A stretch of 59,491 bases of DNA from Tubiluchus corallicola (GCA_030141605.1 JAQGDQ010002413.1:1-59491); one strand, 5' to 3'; positions 17,048-26,716 are shown, counted from the stretch's first letter. A program made the numbers and translations. Notes: generated from the letters alone by a model not told the origin.

Positions 17048-18142
17048 CTATAGATCAAGTTTAATTTTGCTGGCAGCTTCTTTCTTCTTGTCGTCAATGA
17101 TCTTGGCATAGACTTGAGTAGTTTTCAATTCCTTATGCCCTAAGAGCTTAGAGACCGTGTAAATGTCCGTTCCTGCCGTGAGCTGTAAAGTAGCGTAGGT
17201 GTGACGGGCACAGTGAAAAGTAATGGTCTTGGAGATGCCTGCTTTCATCATCCACTGTTGCAATTTCAAGTTGTGCCAAGCCGAGTATTTCAATCCTTTG
17301 AATACTCTTTCGTCTTTATCATCCCTTTCACCGAGCAAGCCAAAGGCTTGATCAGAAATGGGTAAGGTTTCAGCTCCTTTGGTTTTCTTCTGCCTGAAAC
17401 GGATGTAGTAACCCCTGTCATTGGAATGCTGTACTTCGGACCATACAAGTTTTTGAATGTCTGACCAGCGCAATCCAGTAAGGCATGAGAATATGAATGC
17501 AGTTTTGAGTTGCTCGTTTTCGCATTCGGTATTGGCAGCAGCTTGCAGCTCTTCAAGTGTGAGGAACTCTCTTTCCGGATCTCCTTGCTTGAAGGCATCT
17601 ACGCCTTCCGCAGGATAGTGTGGAATTATGCCGTCCTTCACTGCTTGCTTTAGTGCAGCTCTAAGCTTGTTGAAGTAAGAGTATTTGGAGTTTTGCGATA
17701 GCTTATTTGTGCCGTGAGTGATTGCTTTCTTGTCGAGGTATTCTTTGAAGTCCTGGACAATCTGACGATCAACAAACTCAAAGGCAATATCCTGTGGCAT
17801 GAACTTCTTGAAATGCTTTATCATACTATCCCAATTTCCGTAATTACCCGCACTGTCTTGTCGCTTGTTGGCAAGTAATTCTAAATAGGCAGTTTCACTG
17901 CCTATTAGTTTCTCATTGTCACGGAAGCCATAAGTGCCGTTTTGAATTTCAATCTGTCGCTGTGCTCTGATGGTTTCAGCTAATTGAAGTGTCTTTTTGT
18001 TGACTTCCTTCTGCTCTTTGGTTTTCGGGTTGGGATCAAGGTATAGCTGGAGGTATTCCGTTTTGCGTTTTCCCTTGTTGTAGTAATCAAGGTAGAGGCT
18101 GGTCTTACCGCCTTGGTTCCTTTGTCTTAGTGTTACTTTCAT
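17048..18142 (-). CDS. Tyrosine recombinase / site-specific integrase
   Basis: The 364-residue Bacteroidota-type phage integrase has a DNA-binding Arm/SAM-like N-terminal part (RQRNQGGKTSLYLDYYNKGKRK) and a C-terminal catalytic domain with Arg in TGLRWSDIQ, His-x-x-Arg in FHCARHTYATL, a further His in LLGHKELKTT and the nucleophile Tyr in QVYAKI. It starts 4 bp inside the upstream helix-turn-helix gene. It presumably integrated the island beside mnmE. Confidence 0.92.
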   Translation of the reverse strand: MKVTLRQRNQGGKTSLYLDYYNKGKRKTEYLQLYLDPNPKTKEQKEVNKKTLQLAETIRAQRQIEIQNGTYGFRDNEKLIGSETAYLELLANKRQDSAGNYGNWDSMIKHFKKFMPQDIAFEFVDRQIVQDFKEYLDKKAITHGTNKLSQNSKYSYFNKLRAALKQAVKDGIIPHYPAEGVDAFKQGDPEREFLTLEELQAAANTECENEQLKTAFIFSCLTGLRWSDIQKLVWSEVQHSNDRGYYIRFRQKKTKGAETLPISDQAFGLLGERDDKDERVFKGLKYSAWHNLKLQQWMMKAGISKTITFHCARHTYATLQLTAGTDIYTVSKLLGHKELKTTQVYAKIIDDKKKEAASKIKLDL

Positions 18143-18450
18143 GCCTGAAACAGTTTATCGATTTCCGTTCTCCTTATTATGGTGCGTCTGCCAAGTTTAG
18201 CGGCAGTCAATTGCTTTCTATCTATCATGCGATAGATTGTCCAGCGGCTTGTACCTAATAGCTTACAAGCGTCCTGAATACTTAGAAAGTCTTTTGATTG
18301 AATGCCGTTAACTGAAGTTGAAGAGGAGGAGGTATCAACGGTCTGGAGCTTTTCCTGTCGCTTACGTTTCTTGTAGGCACGTTTAGCGCAGTTATCCGAG
18401 CAATACTTGGTTACAGTAGTCTTTGCGATGAAGATTTCACCACAATACAT
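18139..18450 (-). CDS. Excisionase-like helix-turn-helix protein with zinc-ribbon start
   Basis: The C-terminal half is a MerR/excisionase-type helix-turn-helix (LSIQDACKLLGTSRWTIYRMIDRKQLTAAKLG). The N-terminal half resembles a small zinc finger (CSDNCAKRAYKKRK preceded by YCG). In the same frame a Cys lies just upstream of the chosen Met (TC-MYCG), which would complete a C-x-x-C pair, but only ATC/ATA codons precede it before a TGA. The real start may be non-ATG, or the 5' end may be altered. It overlaps the integrase gene by 4 bp and is probably co-transcribed with it. TGTAGCT-rich short repeats lie just upstream (18472-18500). Confidence 0.78.
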   Translation of the reverse strand: MYCGEIFIAKTTVTKYCSDNCAKRAYKKRKRQEKLQTVDTSSSSTSVNGIQSKDFLSIQDACKLLGTSRWTIYRMIDRKQLTAAKLGRRTIIRRTEIDKLFQA

Positions 18451-18677
18451 GCAAGTCTTTTCGATTCTGATGTAGCTACATGTAGCTGGTTGTAGCTCTA
18501 TATAGCATCATTTCTCCTTTGCTCTAAAATCTTGTTGCTACCAACAAATTTGTTTCTATTAGCAACCGATTAGCAACAAATATACGGAAAATAAAGGAAA
18601 ATTAGCAATAAACAAAGGAAGTAAAAACTGCTTAAAATGCACTAAAAGAAGCATTTAGCTAAGAAAAAGAAAAGTAA

Positions 18678-20075
18678 TTACTTCCCGATACAGAAATTCT
18701 TAAAAATATTATTTAGTATTTCGTCTGTAGACACCTCGCCTGTTATCTCTCCCAGGTAATGCATACACTCTCGAATATCCTGCGCCAGGAAGTCGCCTGA
18801 CACACATGATTGCAGCCCCTCCCGCACACGGGCAATTGATTTGCTAGCATGGGTAAGAGCCTCATAGTGGCGTATATTAGCCACTATCACATCACCGGTG
18901 TCAATATTTGACACTCCCGCTACTTCAGACAGCATAGAGGTAAGCTTACCAATATTTAGCAGCTTTTTGGCAGAAATAAAGACAAGCTTCCCTATTTTGG
19001 GTAGTTCTATGGTTGAGGTTATTTTACTTACAGTTTCGTTATCCACCATATCCACTTTATTGCCTACCACTATTAACTGCTGATTATCTATTCCCGAGCA
19101 TATCTTTTGCAGCCTTCTATTACTATGGGCAACAGGCATTGTTACATCTATAACAAAGAGCACTATACCAGCCTGTCGCAGCTTACTATAAGTTCGTTCA
19201 ATGCCCAGACTCTCAACTTTGTCATCTGTGTCCCTTATTCCTGCTGTATCGAAGAGCCGAAATGTTACACCGTCTATACTAATGACCTCTTCTATAACAT
19301 CACGAGTTGTTCCGTGTATATCAGAGACAATGGCCTTATCCTCATTTAAAAGGGCGTTTAATAATGTAGACTTACCCACATTGGTCTCTCCAGCGATGAC
19401 TACAGGAACACCTTTCTTTATAGCATTACCTACCTGAAACGACCTAGCCAGCTTCCCGATTATATTCTCTATAGTGGCAGCCATCTCGCTGAGCTTGCCG
19501 CAATCTGCAAACTCAACATCCTCTTCGCTAAAATCCAGCTCAAGCTCTATAAGGGATACAAAATTCAGCAATCGTGTGCGCAAACCGGCCAACTCACTGG
19601 AGAAACCCCCTCTCATCTGGGTTATAGCCAATCTATGCGATGCTGCCGAATCGGAAGCTATAAGGTCGGCAACAGACTCAGCTTGTGCCATATCTATTTT
19701 GCCATTCAGAAAAGCCCTTTTCGTAAACTCCCCCGGCTGCGCCATCTGGGCACCTTTTGATATCAGAAGTTGTAAAACAGACTGCTGTATATATGAAGAA
19801 CCATGGCATGATATCTCCACAACATCCTCACCTGTAGAAGAGTGAGGGGCTCTGAATAGAACCACAACCACTTCATCGACGACTACTCCTCCATCAACAA
19901 TGGCCCCAAAATGTGTAGAGTTAGCCCTCTGCCCTACCAGTTTCTTACTTTTATCGGGCGAAACAAATATTTCATCGGCAATAACTATCGCACTTTTTCC
20001 TGAAAGGCGCACAATAGCGAGAGCCCCCACTCCGGGGGGGGTAGATATAGCGCAGATCGTAGGTTGGGCAATCAT
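18678..20075 (-). CDS. mnmE: tRNA uridine-5-carboxymethylaminomethyl modification GTPase MnmE
   Basis: With MnmG it modifies the wobble uridine of tRNAs. The 465-residue protein has the folate-binding N-terminal domain (CAISTPPGVGALAIVRLSG), and a helical domain carrying an inserted G domain: P-loop GETNVGKS, GTTRD, DTAG and NKVD. It ends in the family-typical FCIGK with the catalytic Cys. Length is normal and the C-terminus is intact despite the integrase island starting just downstream. It is transcribed away from fabG. Confidence 0.97.
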   Translation of the reverse strand: MIAQPTICAISTPPGVGALAIVRLSGKSAIVIADEIFVSPDKSKKLVGQRANSTHFGAIVDGGVVVDEVVVVLFRAPHSSTGEDVVEISCHGSSYIQQSVLQLLISKGAQMAQPGEFTKRAFLNGKIDMAQAESVADLIASDSAASHRLAITQMRGGFSSELAGLRTRLLNFVSLIELELDFSEEDVEFADCGKLSEMAATIENIIGKLARSFQVGNAIKKGVPVVIAGETNVGKSTLLNALLNEDKAIVSDIHGTTRDVIEEVISIDGVTFRLFDTAGIRDTDDKVESLGIERTYSKLRQAGIVLFVIDVTMPVAHSNRRLQKICSGIDNQQLIVVGNKVDMVDNETVSKITSTIELPKIGKLVFISAKKLLNIGKLTSMLSEVAGVSNIDTGDVIVANIRHYEALTHASKSIARVREGLQSCVSGDFLAQDIRECMHYLGEITGEVSTDEILNNIFKNFCIGK

Positions 20076-20189
20076 AACTTAAATAACATAAAAACGTAGC
20101 TTGCAAAGATAGTTGAATCTATGTTTTTTGGCGCATAAAAGGAGGTGCCGGTGGATGCAGGCGAAGACGCAGGCAGCTATACCGACAGG

Positions 20190-20320
20190 AAGACCTATTC
20201 AAAACAAAAGACTTTGACTCAGATTTAAGGAAAATTCGATATAAGCCGCTCCTTATCCAGGCAGATAAAGACTTTAAGGCGGACTTTAACAAAAATATTA
20301 AGCCCTCTAAAGAGATAAAG
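20190..20320 (+). repeat. Degenerate interspersed repeat (family member at 20.2 kb)
   Basis: This lies within the 388-bp gap between mnmE and fabG. It contains GACTTTGACTCAGATTTAAG, TTCGATATAAGCC and AACAAAAATATTAAGCCC in the same order as the copies at 31422 and, reversed, at 39290 and 55260. A weak CCCTCT...AGGGGG hairpin with six T follows at 20302-20332. Nothing else is seen in this gap. Confidence 0.5.
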
Positions 20321-20463
20321 GGGGTTTTTTGTTACCATAAGAAAGATTTTTATTTTTGCCTTAATTAGCTGTGGGGCTTGCTTGCCACAAGATATCCGTA
20401 CCTTTGGCAAACATGGCTGTTAATGAAGAAAAACACTTTGACAAAAATTAAATTTTACACATA

Positions 20464-21210
20464 ATGAAACTACTTGAAGGAAAGAGTGCTATTATAACCG
20501 GTGCATCAAGAGGTATTGGCAAAGCTATAGCTGTGAAATTTGCCGAGGAGGGATGCAATATCGCTTTCACAGACCTCAACTACGATGACGCTGCAAAAGA
20601 CACTGAAAAAGAGATCGCTTCACTTGGTGTGAAGGTCAAAGCATACGCCTCTAACGCTGCTAACTTTGAAGATGCAAAAAAGCTTATGAGCGAAATTGCT
20701 GAAGAGTTCGATGGAGTTGATGCATTGGTGAATAATGCGGGGATAACAATGGATACACTTATGATGCGTATGACTGAACAGCAATGGGATACCGTAATCA
20801 ATGTAAACTTAAAATCGGTCTTTAACTACACCAGTGCTGCCTTGCCTGTTATGATGAAACAGCGAAGCGGATCAATTGTAAATATAAGCTCAGTCGTGGG
20901 TGTTAGTGGTAATGCCGGGCAGGCTAACTATTCAGCATCAAAAGCCGGTATTATAGGCTTCACAAAATCCATCGCAAAAGAGGTAGGCTCGAGGGGCATT
21001 CGCTCAAACGCAATTGCTCCGGGTTTTATTATCACAGAAATGACAGATAAAATACCCGAAGATGCGCGCAAAGCATGGGAGGCCTCAATACCATTAAAAC
21101 GTGGTGGAACACCTGAAGAGGTAGCTAATACAGCTCTATTTTTCGCCTCTGACCTCTCTTCATACATATCGGGACAGGTCATAACTGTTTGTGGAGCAAT
21201 GAACACCTGA
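20464..21210 (+). CDS. fabG: 3-oxoacyl-[acyl-carrier-protein] reductase
   Basis: It reduces 3-oxoacyl-ACP with NADPH in fatty-acid elongation. The 248-residue classical short-chain dehydrogenase has GASRGIGKA at residues 13-21, NNAGIT, the catalytic Ser in NISSVVG and Tyr-x-x-x-Lys in YSASKAG. The C-terminus SGQVITVCGAMNT is close to the FabG norm. It is monocistronic here, with a 128-bp gap to the next gene. Confidence 0.93.
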   Translation: MKLLEGKSAIITGASRGIGKAIAVKFAEEGCNIAFTDLNYDDAAKDTEKEIASLGVKVKAYASNAANFEDAKKLMSEIAEEFDGVDALVNNAGITMDTLMMRMTEQQWDTVINVNLKSVFNYTSAALPVMMKQRSGSIVNISSVVGVSGNAGQANYSASKAGIIGFTKSIAKEVGSRGIRSNAIAPGFIITEMTDKIPEDARKAWEASIPLKRGGTPEEVANTALFFASDLSSYISGQVITVCGAMNT

Positions 21211-21337
21211 CTTATAAAAAAAACGTCTTAAAAACTAATTGCATAACCGCTTTATCCTTAAAACTAAAAGCAAAACACTTTACTTTGACAAACTAACCAC
21301 CCAAACGTAGCTCTATAGACTATCACCTAGTGCGCCT

Positions 21338-23263
21338 ATGAAAAATCGTAATCTAATATCCCGCTTTGGAACACTAGTGATACTAGGAGGAAGCGTCATC
21401 CTAATAACTGTAACCTTTATAATATACAACTTTGCTAAAATAGTAGTCCTAAAGAACATGGAAAGTGAGGTCAAAATAAGTAGCCTGCGCTCCACTGAAA
21501 AACTTGGATACATAGCAAACCAGGCCAATGAAACAGTCTCTTTTCTGGAAAACAACGTTTACAAATACAGCAAAGAAGAAAAAGAGACTGAAAACTTTCT
21601 GTCCACCACCATGAAATTTAAAAATGGATTTTACGCTATTCATATCAAAGAGTATGACGATGAGTGGAGCACCGGTCATCTAAAAGATATTCTCGTGGTG
21701 AATAATATAGGGCGCATTGACACAAAGGACCATACACTTATAAAAAAAAGGCACCTACTCGACAACTGGTACAAAAACATAATTGAAGAAAAAGAGACGA
21801 ACCGAAGCACCCCGCTCTATATAGATGAAACCGGAGAACCGATGCTTGCTTATGCAACAGCGCTCCGAGTACATGAAGGTGGTATACAAAAATGGCGCAT
21901 TATTAACTGTATCATCTCCATAAAGGACATTATCAATGAACTAGAAAATACAGACATATATAACAGCGGCTATCTGCTTCTTGTTGCAGATGGCGGGCAG
22001 ATAGTATACCACCCGGAAAGAAAATACAGAGGACAAAAAATTGAGGCCATTAGCGGTTGCTTTGACAATAACGCATTTAGCTCAATAACGAGTGCGTTAA
22101 GAGAGAGGGAAAGTGGTGTTATAATAAAAATTAGAGACATATGCCATGAAAACAGAAAAAGCGCTGCTGTATCCTGGTCTGTCTCTGAAAAGGGACTGAT
22201 GACTTTAGCTTTTGTCCCAAGAACAGAGATACTTGCCGGGCTGAACAAAGCTTCCATGTGGCTGCTAACACTATTGATTATCAGCATAGCACTCCTGGTA
22301 GCAGTTGTAATATATCTCTCGAAAGTAATATTTTCCCCTATCTCACGACTAGCCAGTAGCGTACGCAAGCTTATAGAAGAAGAGGACACATTGCCGGAGC
22401 CCCGGGACGACATAAGCATACTGACAGAAGGATTAAATGTATTAAAACAGCAAATAGAGACATACCACTCCAGGTGGGATAAAAGCCAACGTGACCAGGA
22501 AAGCCTGAACAGAGAGCTGGAGCTTGCACGTGATATAGAGATGAGTATGGTCCCTTCCAAGTTTCCTCTTTACCCAAACAGAACTGACTTCGATTGTTAC
22601 GGCGTACTTATTCCTGCAAAATCAGTTGGTGGAGACTTTTATGATATTTATTTACTGGACGACAACCAGTTGTTTATATCAATATGCGATACCCTGGGAA
22701 AAGGAATACCTGCTGCAATGTTCTCCGTAATGACTCAAACAATGCTCAGAAGTATTGCAAGTAGAAACCATTCCGCAAGTAAAATTGTTACGCTTTTGAA
22801 TGAGGAGCTGAGCAGAGATAACAGCTCGGATATGTTTGTAACAGTATTTCTAGGCATCCTTAACCTTTCTACCGGAAAACTTACCTACTGTAATGCCGGA
22901 CATCAGCACCCATTTATATTAAAACGTAATGGTAAACTAGAAGACTTACCTCACTCTCACGGCACTCCTGTAGGTATTATAGAAGATCAAAAATTTGATG
23001 AAACAGAGGTGGCGCTAAAACTTGGAGATATTTTTATTGGCTATTCCGATGGGATAACAGAAGAGTATAATAGCAGCGGGCAACTTTTTGGACAGCAAAG
23101 ATTACAGAATGAAATTCAAAACGTTAGCGTAAAAGAGCCCAAACAGATTATTGAAGCAACTATTGAGGCGGTAAAGCAACACAGAGGCGAGCACTCCAAC
23201 CAAAAGGATGATATATCGATGATCTCCGTCAAATATAACTCAAAAAGAGGGAGCGCATCATAA
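21338..23263 (+). CDS. Membrane sensor PP2C-type (SpoIIE/RsbU) serine phosphatase
   Basis: The 641-residue protein has a transmembrane helix at about residues 12-33, an extracytoplasmic Cache-like sensor, a second helix at about 303-326 (WLLTLLIISIALLVAVVIYL), a HAMP-type linker and a SpoIIE/PP2C catalytic domain from about 400. Metal-binding acidic motifs are visible (SVGGDFYDIYLL, CDTLGKGIPAAMF, and late SDGITEEYN and DDISMISV). It probably dephosphorylates an anti-sigma-factor antagonist in a partner-switching pathway, although no anti-sigma gene lies nearby. The last gene in this direction, it converges on the permease gene. Confidence 0.9.
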   Translation: MKNRNLISRFGTLVILGGSVILITVTFIIYNFAKIVVLKNMESEVKISSLRSTEKLGYIANQANETVSFLENNVYKYSKEEKETENFLSTTMKFKNGFYAIHIKEYDDEWSTGHLKDILVVNNIGRIDTKDHTLIKKRHLLDNWYKNIIEEKETNRSTPLYIDETGEPMLAYATALRVHEGGIQKWRIINCIISIKDIINELENTDIYNSGYLLLVADGGQIVYHPERKYRGQKIEAISGCFDNNAFSSITSALRERESGVIIKIRDICHENRKSAAVSWSVSEKGLMTLAFVPRTEILAGLNKASMWLLTLLIISIALLVAVVIYLSKVIFSPISRLASSVRKLIEEEDTLPEPRDDISILTEGLNVLKQQIETYHSRWDKSQRDQESLNRELELARDIEMSMVPSKFPLYPNRTDFDCYGVLIPAKSVGGDFYDIYLLDDNQLFISICDTLGKGIPAAMFSVMTQTMLRSIASRNHSASKIVTLLNEELSRDNSSDMFVTVFLGILNLSTGKLTYCNAGHQHPFILKRNGKLEDLPHSHGTPVGIIEDQKFDETEVALKLGDIFIGYSDGITEEYNSSGQLFGQQRLQNEIQNVSVKEPKQIIEATIEAVKQHRGEHSNQKDDISMISVKYNSKRGSAS

Positions 23264-23356
23264 AGTGCAAAACACAAAACCTTTACAAGGATTATTCTTT
23301 GGCCGGCACCAAATTATAAGCCCTAATAAAGGCGCAACTATATACTCTCTTTTACG

Positions 23357-25135
23357 CTATAAATAAGCCAACCCCAAAATGGTAACAGTAACGGCCATAT
23401 AAATAAGCGTAAGCGGGAACCCAAACTTAAAAAAATCTTTAAAAGAATACCCTCCAGGGCCATACACCATAAGGTTTGTTTGATAGCCTATGGGAGTCAT
23501 AAAGTTGGCGGCAGCGGCAAAAGCGACAACAAGGATAAAAGGAGTTGTCGACAACTCCAGATTTAATGCCATAGTTAACGATATGGGAAATATTATAGCC
23601 ACAGCGGCCTTATTTGTGATTAAATTGGCCAATATTGATGTGATAAGGTAGATACCAGTAAGCAGTGCAATATTCCCAAATGGCTCGCAGACAGATATTA
23701 TGCCTTCGGCAATCATTTCAGCAACTCCTGTCTTTAGCATAGCTGTACCTAATGATAATGATAACGCTATTATCATAGCTAGCTCATAATCAACACTTTT
23801 AGGAATATCCTTCGACGGATATATCCTGAGCATACTAATAAGGATGATAAGCACCAAAAGTGATGTGAAGAGTGGAACAAGGTGGAGGGCAGATAGCAAA
23901 ATAGCAGCCCCGACACCCCCAAAAATGACAGCTATTTGCCAAGTATTTATTTTGCAGTGAGACTTCACCTTGGAAATATGGTAAAAATCCAGAGTGCCGG
24001 ACGAAAGAGCTGTAAAATTGCTACCTGCAAAGAGAAGAAGTACATCGCCTGCCCTCAACTTTTGGTAGGTGATCTTACCTGATATCCTCTCCCCGTTTCG
24101 GTGTATTGCGATAATTGCAGCATCAAACTTGCTCCTGAAGCCGGCATCTATCACAGTTTTGCCTATTAATGAAGAGTTGTGTGATATAACAACCTCAACC
24201 ACCTCGGTGGCCCTCTGTTTACTTATTGTGCCTATAGCCGGAAATGATAAGCCTGAATCACTTTTTGTTATAATATCAGCTATTGTATTAGTATCTCCTG
24301 CAAATACGACAAAATCCCCTTCCCGCAGCTTGGTCTGCACAGAAATAGCGGAGATATGCTCTCCCTCTCTAATCACCTCTATGAGATATAATCCTTTCAG
24401 GCTGCTGAGCTCCCTGTTCATTATCTCCTGCCCTGCCAGTGGAGAACCTTTGGTAATTTGTGCCTGCAAAATATACTCGCGATTTTTTGAGCGAAACTCA
24501 TTCATCGCATCTTTTCTGTCGGGCAAAAACCTCTTCCCCGCAAAAGTGATGTAGCAGATCCCTATTAAGGCCATAGTTGCACCAATTGGGAAAAAGGTAA
24601 ATATATTCAGCTGGGGAAGATCCGGGACTATCTCCTGCTCTGTTACCATACCGTTTATCATGAGGTTGGTAGATGTACCTATAAGTGTTACACAACCACC
24701 CAAAATAGCCGCATAAGAAAGCGGTATTAGCAGTTTAGATGGAGAAATATTATTTCTTTTACCCCAACTGTGAATATACGGCATTATAATAGCAACAAGT
24801 GGAGTGTTATTAAGAAAAGCAGAAGAGGTGGCAACAATGGACATAATTTTGACAATAAAACTTCTGTAACTCTTTGTCCCACTAAAGAGCTTTTCAAATA
24901 TCCTATCCACCACCGATGCTTGGCGAATAATATCACCCAAAATAAGCAGCAGTAAAATTACCACCAGCTGCTCGTTAGCAAATCCGCTAAGTATTTCTAC
25001 TGGAGAGAGTATCTCTGTAATACCCAGCACCCCAACTGCGATAACGAAAGTAAAAGCCGGCCCCAGTATTTCAAAATAGAGAGAAATAAGAATAAAGGCG
25101 AGCACTGCAAATACTATAATAACATCAATACTCAA
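23357..25135 (-). CDS. SLC13/DASS-family permease with two TrkA-C domains
   Basis: The 592-residue integral membrane protein has two halves of transmembrane helices separated by a cytoplasmic block of about 170 residues with two RCK_C/TrkA-C domains (each ending in a GDxVxFAG-like strand: LREGDFVVFAG and LRAGDVLLLFAG). The LNNTPLVAIIMPYI and AAANFMTPIGYQTN segments match the paired substrate/sodium-site hairpins of sodium:dicarboxylate/sulfate symporters. The transported anion cannot be told. Its 5' flank is immediately followed by the 1.55-kb repeat at 25168. Confidence 0.9.
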   Translation of the reverse strand: MSIDVIIVFAVLAFILISLYFEILGPAFTFVIAVGVLGITEILSPVEILSGFANEQLVVILLLLILGDIIRQASVVDRIFEKLFSGTKSYRSFIVKIMSIVATSSAFLNNTPLVAIIMPYIHSWGKRNNISPSKLLIPLSYAAILGGCVTLIGTSTNLMINGMVTEQEIVPDLPQLNIFTFFPIGATMALIGICYITFAGKRFLPDRKDAMNEFRSKNREYILQAQITKGSPLAGQEIMNRELSSLKGLYLIEVIREGEHISAISVQTKLREGDFVVFAGDTNTIADIITKSDSGLSFPAIGTISKQRATEVVEVVISHNSSLIGKTVIDAGFRSKFDAAIIAIHRNGERISGKITYQKLRAGDVLLLFAGSNFTALSSGTLDFYHISKVKSHCKINTWQIAVIFGGVGAAILLSALHLVPLFTSLLVLIILISMLRIYPSKDIPKSVDYELAMIIALSLSLGTAMLKTGVAEMIAEGIISVCEPFGNIALLTGIYLITSILANLITNKAAVAIIFPISLTMALNLELSTTPFILVVAFAAAANFMTPIGYQTNLMVYGPGGYSFKDFFKFGFPLTLIYMAVTVTILGLAYL

Positions 25136-25365
25136 GGTTTTCCTATCATTTTTAAAATGAGAGAGTGAAGTTAATATATTTTTAATAACAATGAAGTTCC
25201 TTTAAAGAGAAGTATTTAAAACTTAACTCGAGAGAAAATTTGATACGAACCCGAAGTAGTAAGCAGGGATTTTAAAGATTCTTTGCAAAAAGCAGGCAAA
25301 AGGCCTATCTCATAAAAGCTTTACGGCTCTAAAGGTGATGGCCTATATCTATAAAATAGAGAAGC

Positions 25366-25451
25366 CCTCAAGAGCTAACTGACTTTCAAGGAAAATCGAA
25401 AAAATGAAAAACACAGACTTAAAAACCTCAAGAGCCAACTGACTTTCAAGG
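25366..25451 (+). repeat. Short 26-bp repeat pair, 60-bp period
   Basis: CCTCAAGAGCTAACTGACTT plus TCAAGG at 25366-25391 recurs with one change at 25426-25451. It lies downstream of porin copy A and is reproduced in the other arm near 28561-28646. The complement begins CCTTGAAAGTC, so transcripts from the minus-strand porin gene would contain both units. Confidence 0.7.
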
Positions 25452-25514
25452 GCTCTATATTTTACACCACAACCTTCTGTTATAGTAGAATATAACTCCT
25501 CACATTAAAACTCA

Positions 25515-26180
25515 CTAGAATAGCTTAAACCCTAAAGAGAATGTGAGGTAGTTCGCTTTATTTTCAAAATTAAATTCATCTATGATACTGTCGTAACTAG
25601 CGTCACTGATATTTGTTATCCCCGCTATTGAATACCTTACATCAAAAGTAAATTTAGCTATATCAATACCCGCTCCGAACTGGAGATCCCATATGAGGGA
25701 ATTATAGTTGTTTCCCGCATCAACTATTGTGTTACTGTCAATATCCAAAAGGCTGGACTCTTTATCAAGAACAATAGAAGCAGCAGGACCGGCAAAGGCA
25801 TGTACAGAAAGAAGTTTGAGGTCTAAAACTTTGTACCCAAGCAACAGGGGAATATCCAAAGAAGTAACGGAGATATACTGATTATACTGGATTTGCTCGG
25901 CAGACACCTCACCACTTTGAAAATTTGTAATCCCGCTTTTTTTAGAATACAAAAACTCGGGTTGAAGATAAAGCTTCTTACCAACACGAGCAAAGAGACC
26001 AAAACTATAGCCAGACTTGGTCTTATCAGTACTAAAAAAATCGGAAAAAGAAAGCTCACTTAAATCCAGCCCAGTTACAGCAGTTGAAAACCACGCTTTT
26101 ACTCCAAGGTCAATTGTCTGAGCGAAGCTGCTACAAGCAATAAATACAGAAACTACAAAACAGAGAACAAATTTTTTCAT
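25515..26180 (-). CDS. PorT-like outer-membrane beta-barrel protein, diverged copy A
   Basis: It has a 20-residue signal peptide (MKKFVLCFVVSVFIACSSFA) and then a small beta-barrel of the Bacteroidota porin/PorT type, 221 residues. Against copy B at 28710 it lacks five residues (GLNTS) in the first strand, has one extra Phe after SFSDF and one extra residue near YSIAGITN, and carries Ala-to-Val, Leu-to-Phe and Asp-to-Tyr changes. Every difference alters the protein and every indel is a multiple of three. Copy B keeps the family-typical GVKAGLNTS and is probably ancestral. Function is unknown. Confidence 0.82.
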   Translation of the reverse strand: MKKFVLCFVVSVFIACSSFAQTIDLGVKAWFSTAVTGLDLSELSFSDFFSTDKTKSGYSFGLFARVGKKLYLQPEFLYSKKSGITNFQSGEVSAEQIQYNQYISVTSLDIPLLLGYKVLDLKLLSVHAFAGPAASIVLDKESSLLDIDSNTIVDAGNNYNSLIWDLQFGAGIDIAKFTFDVRYSIAGITNISDASYDSIIDEFNFENKANYLTFSLGFKLF

Positions 26181-26339
26181 GCTTTTAATATTTTAAATTG
26201 TAGTACTGGAATCTACTGCACTCTAAAAGCTGTAACCGAAATTATATTGACTCTTTCACCTCACAACCTTACCAACAAAAGTAATAAAAAAAGCTAAGCC
26301 TTCTATAAAGCTCATCTTTTTAGCTGACACCTTTATCAA

Positions 26340-26359
26340 AACGGGCTCTCTAGCCCTCC
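26340..26359 (-). terminator. Short hairpin behind the amidohydrolase fragment
   Basis: On the minus strand AGGGCT-agag-AGCCC is followed by GTTTTG. It is weak but lies just past the stop of the minus-strand gene. The same structure recurs in the other arm at 29541-29562. Confidence 0.35.
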
Positions 26360-26402
26360 AGGCCTGCTTACAAAGAAGATCCCCCTTTTTCATCTACTGT
26401 AT

Positions 26403-26716
26403 CTATCCGGTTACTTCTGAAGGTATTCCCATCACCATGACTTTTTTATCATTTTTGGGACGAGGCGTAAAAATATCATCCGGCTCTATCCCTACCTCTT
26501 TTATTACTTCTAAGCAATACTCAAGCCTTCCCAGATCATCATTACTTCCGTTGTTAGTGCCAAATGAAAACTTAACACCTGCCTCTTTTGCTTTTTTGGC
26601 AAGAGCTATACCTGGCAACCTGAAGCGCGCATTGATCTCCAACGCTACATCATTGCTTTTCAATGCCTTTACAACACGATCTGTCCTTTCAGGCGTCCAT
26701 AACCTGTCATAATCTT
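26403..26716 (-). pseudogene. C-terminal fragment of the lipoprotein amidohydrolase-like gene
   Basis: About 104 C-terminal residues (DYDRLWTPER to MGIPSEVTG) duplicate the end of the complete gene at 29607-31064. The 5' part is replaced by the IS1634 element. The frame runs into the element end, where TTG at 26735 yields a MWCTKQE prefix. A fragment of a metal-dependent hydrolase domain alone is unlikely to be active. Two silent or conservative changes separate it from the full copy (for example Thr versus Ile after PER). Confidence 0.88.

Larger units (their letters stand above)
14881..18650 (-). mobile_element. Small integrase-bearing island beside the mnmE 3' end
   Basis: Six minus-strand genes (two helix-turn-helix proteins, a tyrosine integrase, two segments of a larger protein and a 36-residue ORF) lie between dead IS3 debris and the 3' end of mnmE. 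The integrase-proximal end points at mnmE. The mnmE/trmE 3' end is a documented integration site (SGI1). I saw no direct repeat of the mnmE tail at the left side, so the left boundary may be lost and the extent is approximate. Confidence 0.5.
25168..26716 (+). repeat. Left arm (1549 bp) of giant IS1634 copy 2 direct repeat
   Basis: The arm starts AAGTTAATATATTTTT and ends ...TCATAATCTT exactly at the IS terminal repeat. The same sequence reappears at 28363-29920 right after the element. The arms differ by about five scattered substitutions outside the porin gene. Inside it there are three substitutions and three length changes (-15, +3 and +3 here), which fully account for the 9-bp length difference. 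Confidence 0.93.

Noticed and set aside
20225-20410. 61-codon minus-strand frame upstream of fabG
   Set aside because: It lies within an interspersed repeat and an A+T-rich leader, and the composition is not protein-like.
25366-25451. CRISPR-like interpretation of the 26-bp repeat pair
   Set aside because: Only two units, no cas genes, and the pair is simply duplicated with the rest of the 1.55-kb arm.
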